DNA from: Herbinix sp.
GTDB taxonomy: Bacteria > Bacillota > Clostridia > Lachnospirales > Lachnospiraceae
Direction: 5' to 3'
Length of the DNA: 64,000 nucleotides
Assembly (NCBI GenBank): GCA_029238935.1
Contig: JAQZBN010000019.1
Span: 1 to 64,000 of the forward strand
In this document: in pieces, positions 19,687-28,546 of the stretch
How the letters are laid out: each line of letters opens with the position of its first letter
Position numbering within the stretch: the first letter of the stretch is position 1
Translations under genes and position numbers: made by a program
Notes under the pieces: model-generated
Database searches by the model: none
What the model was told of the DNA's origin: nothing
Seen by the model: only the letters and a program-made list of their open reading frames with translations

Positions 19687-19720
19687 CAAAACCGTGACAA
19701 AATGATTTATCACGGTTTTG
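19687..19720 (-). terminator. Intra-operon hairpin, possible partial terminator
   Basis: A perfect 11-bp stem, CAAAACCGTGA / TCACGGTTTTG with a 12-base loop, lies 18 bases after the stop of the lipoprotein binding-protein gene. It lacks a long T tract beyond the stem. Such stems often raise the level of the first (binding-protein) gene over the rest of the operon. Confidence 0.6.
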
Positions 19721-19738
19721 TTCATCACTTCATTCGGA

Positions 19739-21250
19739 TTACTTAGGCAAATTAGCCTTTGCATCATTATAGATATTGTTTGCAACCTTATCCATTTCAA
19801 CTGCATAATCAGAAAGTTGTTTTTCACCTTTGATGATTGATATGATTAATTCTGACATTGTCAATGATTTTTCTGCCCCATTCACAGTGCCAACAACACC
19901 TGTATCCCCGTCAAAACGCGATTTTGTATAACCTGGAATAACTTTAAAACCTTCTACATAAACATTTTCCGGTTTTTCTTTTAAAGAAGCATAAACTTGT
20001 AAGAACATCGGGAAATCTGCATAGTCTTTTAAGAAATACTCATCGATCTCTGCATCATAACCTGCATTTAACGGAAGACCGCTATAACCTACAATGCCGT
20101 TCTCATCTTTAATCGCCATTCTTGCTTTCATACCATCTACGCCAAAGGACATCCATTTTGCAAGTTCATAAGCAGCTTGTGCATTCGCTGTATTAGCAGC
20201 AACAAAAATGAAATCCGGTACCAAAACAACCTTTTCGTTTGGAAGAGGAATTAAATCAGACTTGAAAGGTCTTTCGCCATTTTGGAAGCCTGGGATTGCC
20301 CAGCTTGCTTCGTATTGATTTGCGATATAACCTTCACCCCAAGCCCAGTTTACACCTTCTGGTAACCATGGTCCTGTAAAGCTTCCGTTTCCTGTATAAC
20401 CTTTTTCAACAACTTCCTTGTATGTATTAATTGCTTTTGCAAATTCTTCACTGGAGAAATTGTATTTTTCACCATCAAAGGTGCCGAAGCCGATGGTGTC
20501 ACTATTTACAAGAGCACCCCAATCTTCAATTGCAAAATTATCGATACCACGATAGGTATCTGTTGTTGTTGCTGCAATTTTCTCCAACAAGTCATCGAGC
20601 GTATAGGAATATGGTAGTGGGTCAATGTTTAACTCTTCATAAATATTATAGTTTTGCATAATACCAAATAAATGCATTTGAAATGGAATACCATATGTTT
20701 TTCCATTCACTTGGCCACCATCGCGAACAGCTGCAACTACGTTCTGATAGTCAGTATCAGCCGTTGCATATTCAGACACATCTGCTGCCCATCCTGCGGA
20801 GGCTGTATCTGGAACACTAGTCCACATATATACATCCGGAAGTGCTTTTTGAGATGCTAAGGTATTCAAGTAATCACCATAGTTACCTGCTGTACCATCT
20901 TCATTTAACGGTACTTCTACAATATTAATCGTTACATTCGGATAGACCTCCTGAAATTTAGCGAGCATTTTTCTTTCCAGGTTATCTTCTTCCGCAGTGC
21001 CTAAGTTCCACGCTAAATAAGACAATGTTACCGGTTCATCAAAAACCCCCGGTTCTGGTGCTTCTGTTACTGCTTCGTCCGTCCCCGTCTCATCTGTTGC
21101 AGTCTCGTCTGTTCCCTCTCCTGCATCTTCCGTGGTACCTGATTGATCATTATCGGTAGTTTTTGAATCATTGCCTGATTTCGAACATCCCGTAAGAACA
21201 AGTGATGCGATCATCATAATCGCCATAAGAGTAGTTAATAATTTTTTCAT
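19739..21250 (-). CDS. Sugar ABC solute-binding lipoprotein
   Basis: This 503-residue type-1 solute-binding protein is lipid-anchored: MKKLLTTLMAIMMIASLVLT precedes Gly21-Cys22. A Thr/Asp/Glu-rich linker spans 23-62. The binding fold follows with MLAKFQEVYPNVTINIVEVP, SQKALPDVYMWTSVPD and VAANTANAQAAYELAKWMSFG. It is the first gene of the minus-strand arm and has a clear promoter and LacI-like operator. In the Listeria sophoro-oligosaccharide locus a binding protein lies beside the phosphorylase and beta-glucosidase genes; by that analogy this one probably captures beta-1,2-gluco-oligosaccharides. AAGGAGAAGGAAG lies before the ATG. Confidence 0.9.
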   Translation of the reverse strand: MKKLLTTLMAIMMIASLVLTGCSKSGNDSKTTDNDQSGTTEDAGEGTDETATDETGTDEAVTEAPEPGVFDEPVTLSYLAWNLGTAEEDNLERKMLAKFQEVYPNVTINIVEVPLNEDGTAGNYGDYLNTLASQKALPDVYMWTSVPDTASAGWAADVSEYATADTDYQNVVAAVRDGGQVNGKTYGIPFQMHLFGIMQNYNIYEELNIDPLPYSYTLDDLLEKIAATTTDTYRGIDNFAIEDWGALVNSDTIGFGTFDGEKYNFSSEEFAKAINTYKEVVEKGYTGNGSFTGPWLPEGVNWAWGEGYIANQYEASWAIPGFQNGERPFKSDLIPLPNEKVVLVPDFIFVAANTANAQAAYELAKWMSFGVDGMKARMAIKDENGIVGYSGLPLNAGYDAEIDEYFLKDYADFPMFLQVYASLKEKPENVYVEGFKVIPGYTKSRFDGDTGVVGTVNGAEKSLTMSELIISIIKGEKQLSDYAVEMDKVANNIYNDAKANLPK

Positions 21251-21289
21251 ATTAGCTTCCTTCTCCTTCTCCTTTAATCGATTGTGATA

Positions 21290-21304
21290 GAAAACGCTTA
21301 AACC
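21290..21304 (-). promoter_or_regulatory. LacI-like operator copy 1
   Basis: GAAAACGCTTAAACC on the plus strand, centred on a CG step as in LacI-family sites. It lies just downstream of the predicted start point of the binding-protein promoter, a position suited to repression. The same 12-base core GAAAACGCTTAA occurs twice more in this divergent region. Confidence 0.65.
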
Positions 21305-21324
21305 ATTTTTCTACCAGTGGTTTT

Positions 21325-21353
21325 ATATTAGCATAATAAAATATATTTATCAA
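21325..21353 (-). promoter_or_regulatory. Promoter of the minus-strand glucan arm
   Basis: Read on the minus strand: TTGATA (21353-21348), a 17-base spacer, then TATA-type box TAATAT (21330-21325). This is close to the sigma-A consensus. The start point would be near 21318, giving a leader of about 70 bases that contains operator copy 1. Confidence 0.7.
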
Positions 21354-21429
21354 GTGGTATTTGAATATTTTTTTGCTGTTTTGACGAATACCTTGTTGCT
21401 ATTTATGATTTTATTGGCTTTTTTACTAT

Positions 21430-21443
21430 ACTTAAGCGTTTTC
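21430..21443. promoter_or_regulatory. LacI-like operator copy 2 (inverted)
   Basis: ACTTAAGCGTTTTC, the reverse complement of the operator core, lies about midway between the two arms. It could let a LacI tetramer or dimer pair contact both promoters, or serve as a site for a catabolite regulator with a similar core. Confidence 0.6.
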
Positions 21444-21578
21444 TCTCTTCAAATGATTTCTCTTGCTTTTTTTTCTTATTTGTGTTAAATTGCATTATAT
21501 AGGCCAACAAAAACAAGGTGCAAGTACCTACTTTAACTGTTTTCCTGAGGATTTTATCTTTTTCTACTTTATTTTTAG

Positions 21579-21592
21579 GAAAACGCTTAACC
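21579..21592 (+). promoter_or_regulatory. LacI-like operator copy 3
   Basis: GAAAACGCTTAACC lies 22 bases before the ATG of the plus-strand GH35 gene, in its leader. Together with copy 1 it places one operator just inside each arm. No strong plus-strand promoter could be assigned; a TATATA at 21496-21501 is the best -10 candidate. Confidence 0.6.
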
Positions 21593-21614
21593 TCTAAATG
21601 AAAGGAATGAAACA

Positions 21615-24014
21615 ATGCTAAGTTATAAGAACAAACAATTCTTGATAAACGGAAAGCCTTCGCTGATCATGGCAGGTGAAATACATTATTATAGACTGGA
21701 TCCCAGCGAATGGCAGCCACGAATTGATGAGCTAAAAGCAGCCGGTTTTAATACTGTTGCCACTTATATCCCTTGGGTTTGTCACGAACACATCGAAGGA
21801 GATATCGACTTAACAGGTAAATATCACCCAAGGCATAACATAAAAGCCTTTATTGAATTATGTGAAAAGAATGATTTATTTCTTTTTTTAAGACCCGGTC
21901 CTTTTATCATGGCTGAGATGAAAAATGATGGTATCCCCCACTGGGTCTATAAAAAATATCCCGAACTGATTCCCACCGGCTTTGATCACCAGGAGGCAAC
22001 AACACCTACGCTGGACTATCTAGCACCTAATTTCTTAAAAGCCTCGAAGGATTGGTACCAAGCTATCATGACTTTAATTAGTGAACATATTCCTTCCAAA
22101 GGCGGAAAAGTAATAGGAATTCAATTAGATAATGAAATCGGTATGCTTTCTTGGGTTAGTAATCGACCTGATTTAACCGAACATGTTATTAACCAATTCA
22201 AGGATTGGCTTAGAGACCACTATGATGAAGCTACCCTGTCTGTTCGTTATCCTATTCAACTGGAAACCGAATTTCCTGAATTAGTGCGTTCTCCCAAGAA
22301 TGAGCTGGATATCATCGTGCATCATGATTTAGGTTTATTTATGAGAGATCGTTTTAAGAAATATGTACATATATTAAGGGAGTATGCGAGAGAGTTTGGT
22401 GTTGTAGATGTTCTTTATTTCGTCAACATTCACGGAACCGGTGGCGGCAGAGGTTTTACGTACCCTATCGGTGTGAGTCAATTAATCGAAACCTACGCTG
22501 CTGATGATGATATTCTAAGTGGTAGTGATGTATATTTTGGTGACGTTAAGATTTATAACTTCCAAGACATATATCTTTGCAATAGTATCACCGATGCGAC
22601 CAATCATCATGGCAAACCCCTGTCAACTCTGGAGTTTAATCTTGGTGATTGCAATTTTGGAGATAACTTTGCAGGTCGCGATCTAGCCAGCAGCAATGAT
22701 TTTAAAATCAGACTTCATATTGCACAGGGGAATAAATTCTTAAACGATTATTTATACTGTGGTGGAACGAACTATCGCTTCGATACCTCCTTAGGTGACG
22801 GAAACGATCGCATTGCTACAACCGGAGAAACCCACGGCTTTGCTGCACCAATTGGACCCACCGGAATACCTAATTACACTTACCCTAGGATGAAAAGAGT
22901 CCTGAAGCAATTCATGGCACTCCATGAGAAACATGCAACAAGTTTCATTGACTATGATCCTATTTATTACGGCTTTATCCCTGACTACTATATGACGGAA
23001 TACATTTACGAACATGCACCGAATTGTACCAAAAAATATAGAAACATATCGGAGAATCGCAACATTGCTTGGGAAAGTGCAGTTCGAGCCACCTTACTAT
23101 CAGGAACAAAACTAGGTACGATTGATATTCAGAACGACATCCTGGACCAGCAAATCAAGGAACTTATCCTATCCTCCAGCGAATACATGTCGGAGAATTT
23201 ACAGCAAAAGCTTTCTGCTTATGTTAATCAGGGCGGTGCGTTACTGCTTCAAGGCCAGCTGCCGAGGTATAATGAACTGGGTGAAGACTGCACCATACTT
23301 GCTGATTCGATTGGTGCAAAACCTGGAGCTATAGGAAAACAAGCCTTTAGACACCAACTATCAATTGTACACCAAGGGCCTGTCCGTGATTTTCCTGAAT
23401 ATAACGTGGACTATTACGAAGCATATCAGGTTCAGGACGCACTAACCTTATTAACGGTTTATGGCACCAATGAAGTCTGCGGCTTCTTCAAAGAAGTAGG
23501 CTTAGGTAAAGTTGTAGTTCTTGGAACAAATATGAAATGTAATTTAGCCTTCTATCAGCGTATTCAAGACTTACTCCAAGTTTATCCGTCCCTAAGCCAT
23601 GATATTACAATACCAGGGGCGGGCGTATTTATGACCGAAACCATTAACTCTGATCAAGAGCGCTTCCTATACTTGATCAACATGGACGATGTGGATAAAG
23701 ACTTTAACGTTTATCGTAATGGAGAACCTCTCTTTGACCGCAAAATTCATTTACCTGCTAATGATGGGCTAACACTTCCACTCGAGGTACAGTTCGACGA
23801 TGTTACCATCGTTTCCTCCACTGTTGAACTAAGTGACGCAAAACATAAGTCCCTGATTTTTCGAAATACAGAGAAATATAGCACCATTATTTTACGTACT
23901 GACCGAACTATCGAGGAGAATCCATACTTTAAAATTACTAAATCTGAACATTTATTGAAAATTGAAACAGATAATCGACTTTTAGATGATGAAATTATAG
24001 TAAATTTTGTATAG
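21615..24014 (+). CDS. GH35-type glycosidase or transglycosidase, copy B
   Basis: This 799-residue paralogue of the enzyme at 6439-8763 has the same layout: FLINGKPSLIMAGEIHYYRL, RPGPFIMAEM, presumed acid/base Glu174 in QLDNEIG, presumed nucleophile Glu340 in TLEFNLGD. A long C-terminal beta-rich part follows. It has no signal peptide, so it is cytosolic. AAAGGAATG precedes the ATG. It opens the plus-strand arm. The two copies differ enough (for example TLEFNLGD against SAEFQSG) that they may act on different ends or substituted forms of the glucan. Annotation as beta-galactosidase would be misleading in this context; the exact reaction is not established from sequence. Confidence 0.85.
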   Translation: MLSYKNKQFLINGKPSLIMAGEIHYYRLDPSEWQPRIDELKAAGFNTVATYIPWVCHEHIEGDIDLTGKYHPRHNIKAFIELCEKNDLFLFLRPGPFIMAEMKNDGIPHWVYKKYPELIPTGFDHQEATTPTLDYLAPNFLKASKDWYQAIMTLISEHIPSKGGKVIGIQLDNEIGMLSWVSNRPDLTEHVINQFKDWLRDHYDEATLSVRYPIQLETEFPELVRSPKNELDIIVHHDLGLFMRDRFKKYVHILREYAREFGVVDVLYFVNIHGTGGGRGFTYPIGVSQLIETYAADDDILSGSDVYFGDVKIYNFQDIYLCNSITDATNHHGKPLSTLEFNLGDCNFGDNFAGRDLASSNDFKIRLHIAQGNKFLNDYLYCGGTNYRFDTSLGDGNDRIATTGETHGFAAPIGPTGIPNYTYPRMKRVLKQFMALHEKHATSFIDYDPIYYGFIPDYYMTEYIYEHAPNCTKKYRNISENRNIAWESAVRATLLSGTKLGTIDIQNDILDQQIKELILSSSEYMSENLQQKLSAYVNQGGALLLQGQLPRYNELGEDCTILADSIGAKPGAIGKQAFRHQLSIVHQGPVRDFPEYNVDYYEAYQVQDALTLLTVYGTNEVCGFFKEVGLGKVVVLGTNMKCNLAFYQRIQDLLQVYPSLSHDITIPGAGVFMTETINSDQERFLYLINMDDVDKDFNVYRNGEPLFDRKIHLPANDGLTLPLEVQFDDVTIVSSTVELSDAKHKSLIFRNTEKYSTIILRTDRTIEENPYFKITKSEHLLKIETDNRLLDDEIIVNFV

Positions 24015-24029
24015 AATAGAATCAATGAG

Positions 24030-24108
24030 GGGGTAAAGTAAAAAGAATTAGAAAACAGACAACAATTGGATCGAGATGGAGATAATTAACATAGTTAAGC
24101 TTTACCCC
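24030..24108 (+). repeat. Long-range inverted repeat before the LacI gene
   Basis: GGGGTAAAG at 24030-24038 and CTTTACCCC at 24100-24108 are perfect complements about 60 bases apart in the GH35-lacI gap. In RNA this would fold as one large hairpin ending 32 bases before the LacI start. Its function is unknown; it may limit read-through or protect the upstream mRNA. Confidence 0.4.
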
Positions 24109-24140
24109 AAGAAAGATAAAAAGTCGTTAAGGAGATTATT

Positions 24141-25151
24141 ATGAAAACTATCAATGATGTTGCTCAATTAGCTGGTGTTTCAGTAGCTACTGTATCTAAA
24201 GTATTTAACGGAAGAAAAGGAGTTAGCGAAGAAACACGCCAGCGTATAATAGAAATTGCCGAGGAGCTGGATTATTTCCCGAATCATTCTGCTTCTCAAT
24301 TAGCTCGGGGAAAAAGAGAAACGATTGGTGTTGTTTTTTCTTTACTTGAGAGCAAAACTCTTCAGGACGAATATTTAATCCGAATCATCAATGGTATTTT
24401 TAACAAGGCCGAGCTCCTTGGTTACCGAATACTTGTTTTTACAACTAACACGGTGGAACGTAACAATCAAAACTTCTTACAGTTTTGCCGCTCTAATAAT
24501 TTGGCTGGATTAATTATTCATGGTCTGGATCGGGATGATCCTCAACTAGAGAAATTAATCAACAGTGAGATCCCCTGCGTTTTTATTGATATTAATATAT
24601 CCGGTACAAAAACAACGAATATTTCTGTCGACAACGTTACAGCATGCATCGATGTGGTCAATATTTTAACCGGATTAAATCATCAGCATATCGCATTTGT
24701 ATCCGGTAACCTACACTCCTCCGTAGCTCTTGATCGATTAAAAGGATATGAAATCGGAATGAAAGCCATGAACTGGCCTTTGCATGTGATCGAATGTGAT
24801 TATTCCAAAGAGAATGCTTATAAACTCAGCAAGGATTATCTTCTTTACCATCCAGAAATTACAGCCTTTTTCTGTGCTTCTGATCTTATGGCAGTGGGCG
24901 TTTTGGATGCTTGTATAGAACTTGGTTATAAAGTACCGGAGGATATGTCCATCATCGGTTTTGATAATCTTAGCTTTACACAACACATAAAGCCACAATT
25001 ATCAACTGTGGCACAAAATTTCTATGAAATCGGCAATCAAGCCGTTGATTTGCTTGAAGATATCACAAAGGGCAAGAAAATCGAAGATCACAACTACGTT
25101 CCTTATCATATAGAAATGCGAAAATCCACATCAAGGAACCATAGAATATAG
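24141..25151 (+). CDS. LacI-family transcriptional regulator
   Basis: This 336-residue regulator has a helix-turn-helix at 3-25 (INDVAQLAGVSVATVSKVFN) and a hinge helix SASQLARGKR. A periplasmic-binding-like effector domain follows, with IGVVFSLLES, GLIIHGLDRDD, SVDNVTACIDVV and MSIIGFDNLSFTQHIKPQLS. It sits inside the plus-strand arm between GH35 and the GH94 phosphorylase, so it very probably controls both arms through the three GAAAACGCTTAA sites. The inducer is probably a short glucan such as sophorose; this is inference. AAGGAG precedes the ATG. Confidence 0.92.
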   Translation: MKTINDVAQLAGVSVATVSKVFNGRKGVSEETRQRIIEIAEELDYFPNHSASQLARGKRETIGVVFSLLESKTLQDEYLIRIINGIFNKAELLGYRILVFTTNTVERNNQNFLQFCRSNNLAGLIIHGLDRDDPQLEKLINSEIPCVFIDINISGTKTTNISVDNVTACIDVVNILTGLNHQHIAFVSGNLHSSVALDRLKGYEIGMKAMNWPLHVIECDYSKENAYKLSKDYLLYHPEITAFFCASDLMAVGVLDACIELGYKVPEDMSIIGFDNLSFTQHIKPQLSTVAQNFYEIGNQAVDLLEDITKGKKIEDHNYVPYHIEMRKSTSRNHRI

Positions 25152-25200
25152 AAGCTAAAGTGACTGAAAAGATCATTCACTTTACAAAATTTAGAAAGGC

Positions 25201-28200
25201 ATGGTTATCATTATGTTTTTACAAACAAACAATATAACGCTTGAGGTACTTGATACCGGGGATATAAGAAGTATATCTTATCAAGACATATGTATCAATC
25301 AGCTCTTCCCTAATCATATTGACACGATGGCAGCAAATATCTACCTTCGTATCAAAGAAAAAGGATCATATATCGTTCATCCATTACTCGGAAAGGAATC
25401 GAATGGTCAGTTTGCTGTCTTAGAAAACTCGAAACAACTGGTATACAAAGGCCAAGCGTCCGGCATTTCCTATACCGTTGTATATACCCTTGCTGAAGAT
25501 AAATGGTTCATCGATGTTAAATTACATCCAACCTTTGCCGAATCTGCAAAAACCATCGATCTAATCTACGGACAGGATATCGGGCTTGCTTCAAAAGGTC
25601 ATATTCAAGGTAATGAAGCCTATAATTCACAGTATATTGATCATAAAGTGTTCGAAACGGAACAAGGTTATATTGTCTGCTCTAGGCAAAACCAGTGGCA
25701 GGCCTCAGGACAAACAGGTTTTCCTATGCTCCAGCAGGGCTCCTTCCAGCAGGTTCGTTCCTTTTCCACCGATGGTTATCCTTTTTACGGATTAAGTTAT
25801 AAAATTGATGGACAGTTAAAGGAATTACATAGTGAAACCCTGAATAATCGCGTTTATCAATACGAATTTGCTTATACCTCTTTACAGACATTGGAAACAT
25901 CACTGGATGAACCTGCTTATTTTACATTTTACGGTATAGTAAATCCAAGTATTGAAACAGCTATCACTTCTCCTATCCCTATGGATGTAATCAGGGAAAA
26001 TTACACATCTCCTAATTGGGAGTCCTTGGACATGGCTGCCGCTTTTCAAAATGTAAGTACAGTAATTCCTTGTATCTCTTCTCTTTCCTTTACGGACGAA
26101 GAAATCAATTCCATGTACAATATCAAGAGACATATAGAAAGCAAGGATGGTAAGCTCTTGAGCTTCTTTGGTGAAAATCACGAGCATGTAGTTCTTATGG
26201 AGAAGGAACTCCAGGTGGAACGTCCTCATGGACATATCATGCTATCCGGAACCTCTGATTTTATTCATGAAGATCTCCTTGCAACCACCACTTACATATA
26301 CGGTGTATTCAGTTCACAAACTGTTGTAGGAAACACCTCCTTTAACAAACTTACGACAAATTGTCGAAATGCTTTAAACGTAAGCAAGGTTTCCGGCCAA
26401 AGAATTATGATCAAAAGAAATGGGATTTACACTCTCCTTACCATGGCAGGTATCTATGAACTTGGATACAACTACACCAAATGGTTCTATAAGTTTGAGG
26501 ATGATGTAATTGAACTGATCAGTTATACAAATCATAAATCTCCTACCCTTACCTTAGAACTTCACTCCAAAAATAACAAGAGTTATGATATCGCTGTATT
26601 TTGCGAATTATGTAATGGACCAGGACCTTATGATGCACCTTTTCAATACGAATTCAAGGATCAAACAGTTACAATCCGACACGATGCTAACACTCTATCA
26701 GGCAGCTCTTATCCAGGTCTTCATTTTAATATTACTGCAGACCAAGCTTTTGATTTACATAATGATGCTTTCTTCTACCAAAACCTCCAAACAAGAAAGG
26801 AGCCTTATTTAGTTTGGGAATTCCGTCAAGTACAACAGGTTACCATGACAACCACCGGCTTTATTCAAGCCGAGGAAGTGGAAGTTTTACCAACAACCTT
26901 TGAGCATGAAAAAAATACCTTTTTGGATTGGATTAACATCGCTACGAACGGCTTTTCTGTGGAGCTTAATAAAAATACAGAATTTTCGGAAGAAGTAGAT
27001 CAGATGAATGATTTGGTCTTCTGGTACAGTCATAATGCCAGGGTTCATTTTCTCTCCCCACATGGTCTGGAACAATTCGGAGGTGCCGCTTGGGGTACTA
27101 GGGATGTCTGCCAAGGTCCTTTTGAGTACTTTTTATCTTTTCAAAACTATCCGGTTCTTAAAAATATGTTGCTGACGATCTATCGTCACCAATATGAAGA
27201 AAACGGAAATTGGCCTCAATGGTTTATGTTTGACAGATATTACACCATCCAACACCACGAAAGCCATGGAGATATTATCGTCTGGCCATTAAAAGCTCTA
27301 TCTGATTATATAAAAGCCACGGGGGATTTCACTATTCTGAAGGAAGAGTTAGAATATACTCATATCACCGGCTACGAATTCACTAAGCATACAGAACCAC
27401 TTGCTAAGCATGTGCGAAAACAAATTGATTATATCCTTCAGAACTTTATCCCAAATACACACTTATCCTGCTATGGGGATGGTGACTGGGATGATACACT
27501 TCAGCCTTCCAACCCAGCTCTCAGAAAAAGTATGGTCAGTGGCTGGACTGTAACGTTAACCTATCAGGTTTTCAGAGAATTTGGGGAGCTTATGTTATCC
27601 CATGACCCCGAGTTAAGCAAGGAATTAACTCAGATCTCTTCCGAAATTAAAAAAGACTACCATCATTATATTATTAAAAACGGAGTAACCTCAGGATTTA
27701 TCCATTTTGACGGTGATGATATTAAATATTTGCTGCATCCCGAAGACAAGACAACCGGATTAAACTACCGTCTTTTACCAATGACCCGTTCCTGTATCAG
27801 TGAAATGTTCGACTTATCGGAGGCAAATACCCACTATTCTCTTATTAAGGAGCATCTATATCATCCTGATGGGGTACGCTTGATGAATCGGACCTGTACC
27901 TATCGGGGCGGCGTGAATACCTATTTTAAACGAGCTGAGACAGCTGCAAACTTTGGCCGGGAAATCGGACTTCAATATGTTCACGCCCATATTCGCTTTA
28001 TCGAAAGCATGGCAAAACTCGGTAAAGTAGATGAGACCTGGGATAATTTATTAAAAGTACTTCCCATCAATATTAAAAACCATGTGCCGAATGCCTCTTA
28101 CCGGCAGAGCAATTGCTATTTCAGCAGTAGTGATGGTGAGTTTGATAATCGCTACGAAGCCATGGCTGATTTTGACAAATTAAAAAGTGGTAGCATCCCC

Positions 28201-28533
28201 GTTAAGGCTGGTTGGAGAATTTATTCCAGTGGCCCAGGAATACTACTCAATCAATTAATCTCTAATGTCCTTGGACTTAGAATTGAACAGGATGATGTGA
28301 TAATCGATCCCGTATTACCGGATAAATTAAATGGTCTGACTTTCCAATATGAAATTCTTCACAAGCCAGTGAAAATTATCTACGAAATTCAGAACAATGG
28401 ACCAATTCAGGCAATCTACATCAATGATCAATTAATTCCGTATACTACTGTGGAAAACCCTTACCGCCCTGGCGGTGCAAAATTTAAGACCTCTCTTGTT
28501 ACAAAAGATTGTGTCATCCGTATCCTCAAGTAA
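25201..28533 (+). CDS. GH94 phosphorylase, 1,2-beta-oligoglucan phosphorylase type
   Basis: This large 1110-residue enzyme would split beta-1,2-gluco-oligosaccharides with phosphate to release alpha-glucose 1-phosphate. It has N-terminal beta-sandwich domains (about 1-580) and a helical (alpha/alpha)6 barrel (about 620-1010). The barrel holds AWGTRDVCQGPFEY and CYGDGDWDDTLQPSNPALRK at 757-776, whose Asp in GDWDD is the expected general acid. The size and the DWDDTLQP motif fit the long 1,2-beta-oligoglucan phosphorylases described from Listeria and L. phytofermentans rather than the ~800-residue cellobiose phosphorylases (DWNDG). No signal peptide, so cytosolic. The start may be the second ATG at 25213, because AGAAAGG touches the first. 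Together with GH3 and GH144 it defines the locus substrate. Confidence 0.85.
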   Translation: MVIIMFLQTNNITLEVLDTGDIRSISYQDICINQLFPNHIDTMAANIYLRIKEKGSYIVHPLLGKESNGQFAVLENSKQLVYKGQASGISYTVVYTLAEDKWFIDVKLHPTFAESAKTIDLIYGQDIGLASKGHIQGNEAYNSQYIDHKVFETEQGYIVCSRQNQWQASGQTGFPMLQQGSFQQVRSFSTDGYPFYGLSYKIDGQLKELHSETLNNRVYQYEFAYTSLQTLETSLDEPAYFTFYGIVNPSIETAITSPIPMDVIRENYTSPNWESLDMAAAFQNVSTVIPCISSLSFTDEEINSMYNIKRHIESKDGKLLSFFGENHEHVVLMEKELQVERPHGHIMLSGTSDFIHEDLLATTTYIYGVFSSQTVVGNTSFNKLTTNCRNALNVSKVSGQRIMIKRNGIYTLLTMAGIYELGYNYTKWFYKFEDDVIELISYTNHKSPTLTLELHSKNNKSYDIAVFCELCNGPGPYDAPFQYEFKDQTVTIRHDANTLSGSSYPGLHFNITADQAFDLHNDAFFYQNLQTRKEPYLVWEFRQVQQVTMTTTGFIQAEEVEVLPTTFEHEKNTFLDWINIATNGFSVELNKNTEFSEEVDQMNDLVFWYSHNARVHFLSPHGLEQFGGAAWGTRDVCQGPFEYFLSFQNYPVLKNMLLTIYRHQYEENGNWPQWFMFDRYYTIQHHESHGDIIVWPLKALSDYIKATGDFTILKEELEYTHITGYEFTKHTEPLAKHVRKQIDYILQNFIPNTHLSCYGDGDWDDTLQPSNPALRKSMVSGWTVTLTYQVFREFGELMLSHDPELSKELTQISSEIKKDYHHYIIKNGVTSGFIHFDGDDIKYLLHPEDKTTGLNYRLLPMTRSCISEMFDLSEANTHYSLIKEHLYHPDGVRLMNRTCTYRGGVNTYFKRAETAANFGREIGLQYVHAHIRFIESMAKLGKVDETWDNLLKVLPINIKNHVPNASYRQSNCYFSSSDGEFDNRYEAMADFDKLKSGSIPVKAGWRIYSSGPGILLNQLISNVLGLRIEQDDVIIDPVLPDKLNGLTFQYEILHKPVKIIYEIQNNGPIQAIYINDQLIPYTTVENPYRPGGAKFKTSLVTKDCVIRILK

Positions 28534-28546
28534 GAAAGGTACTAAC

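Noticed and set aside
28475-28546. Longer start of the GH3 gene inside the phosphorylase gene
   Set aside because: The added residues overlap the GH94 C-terminus in another frame, and a ribosome site precedes 28547.
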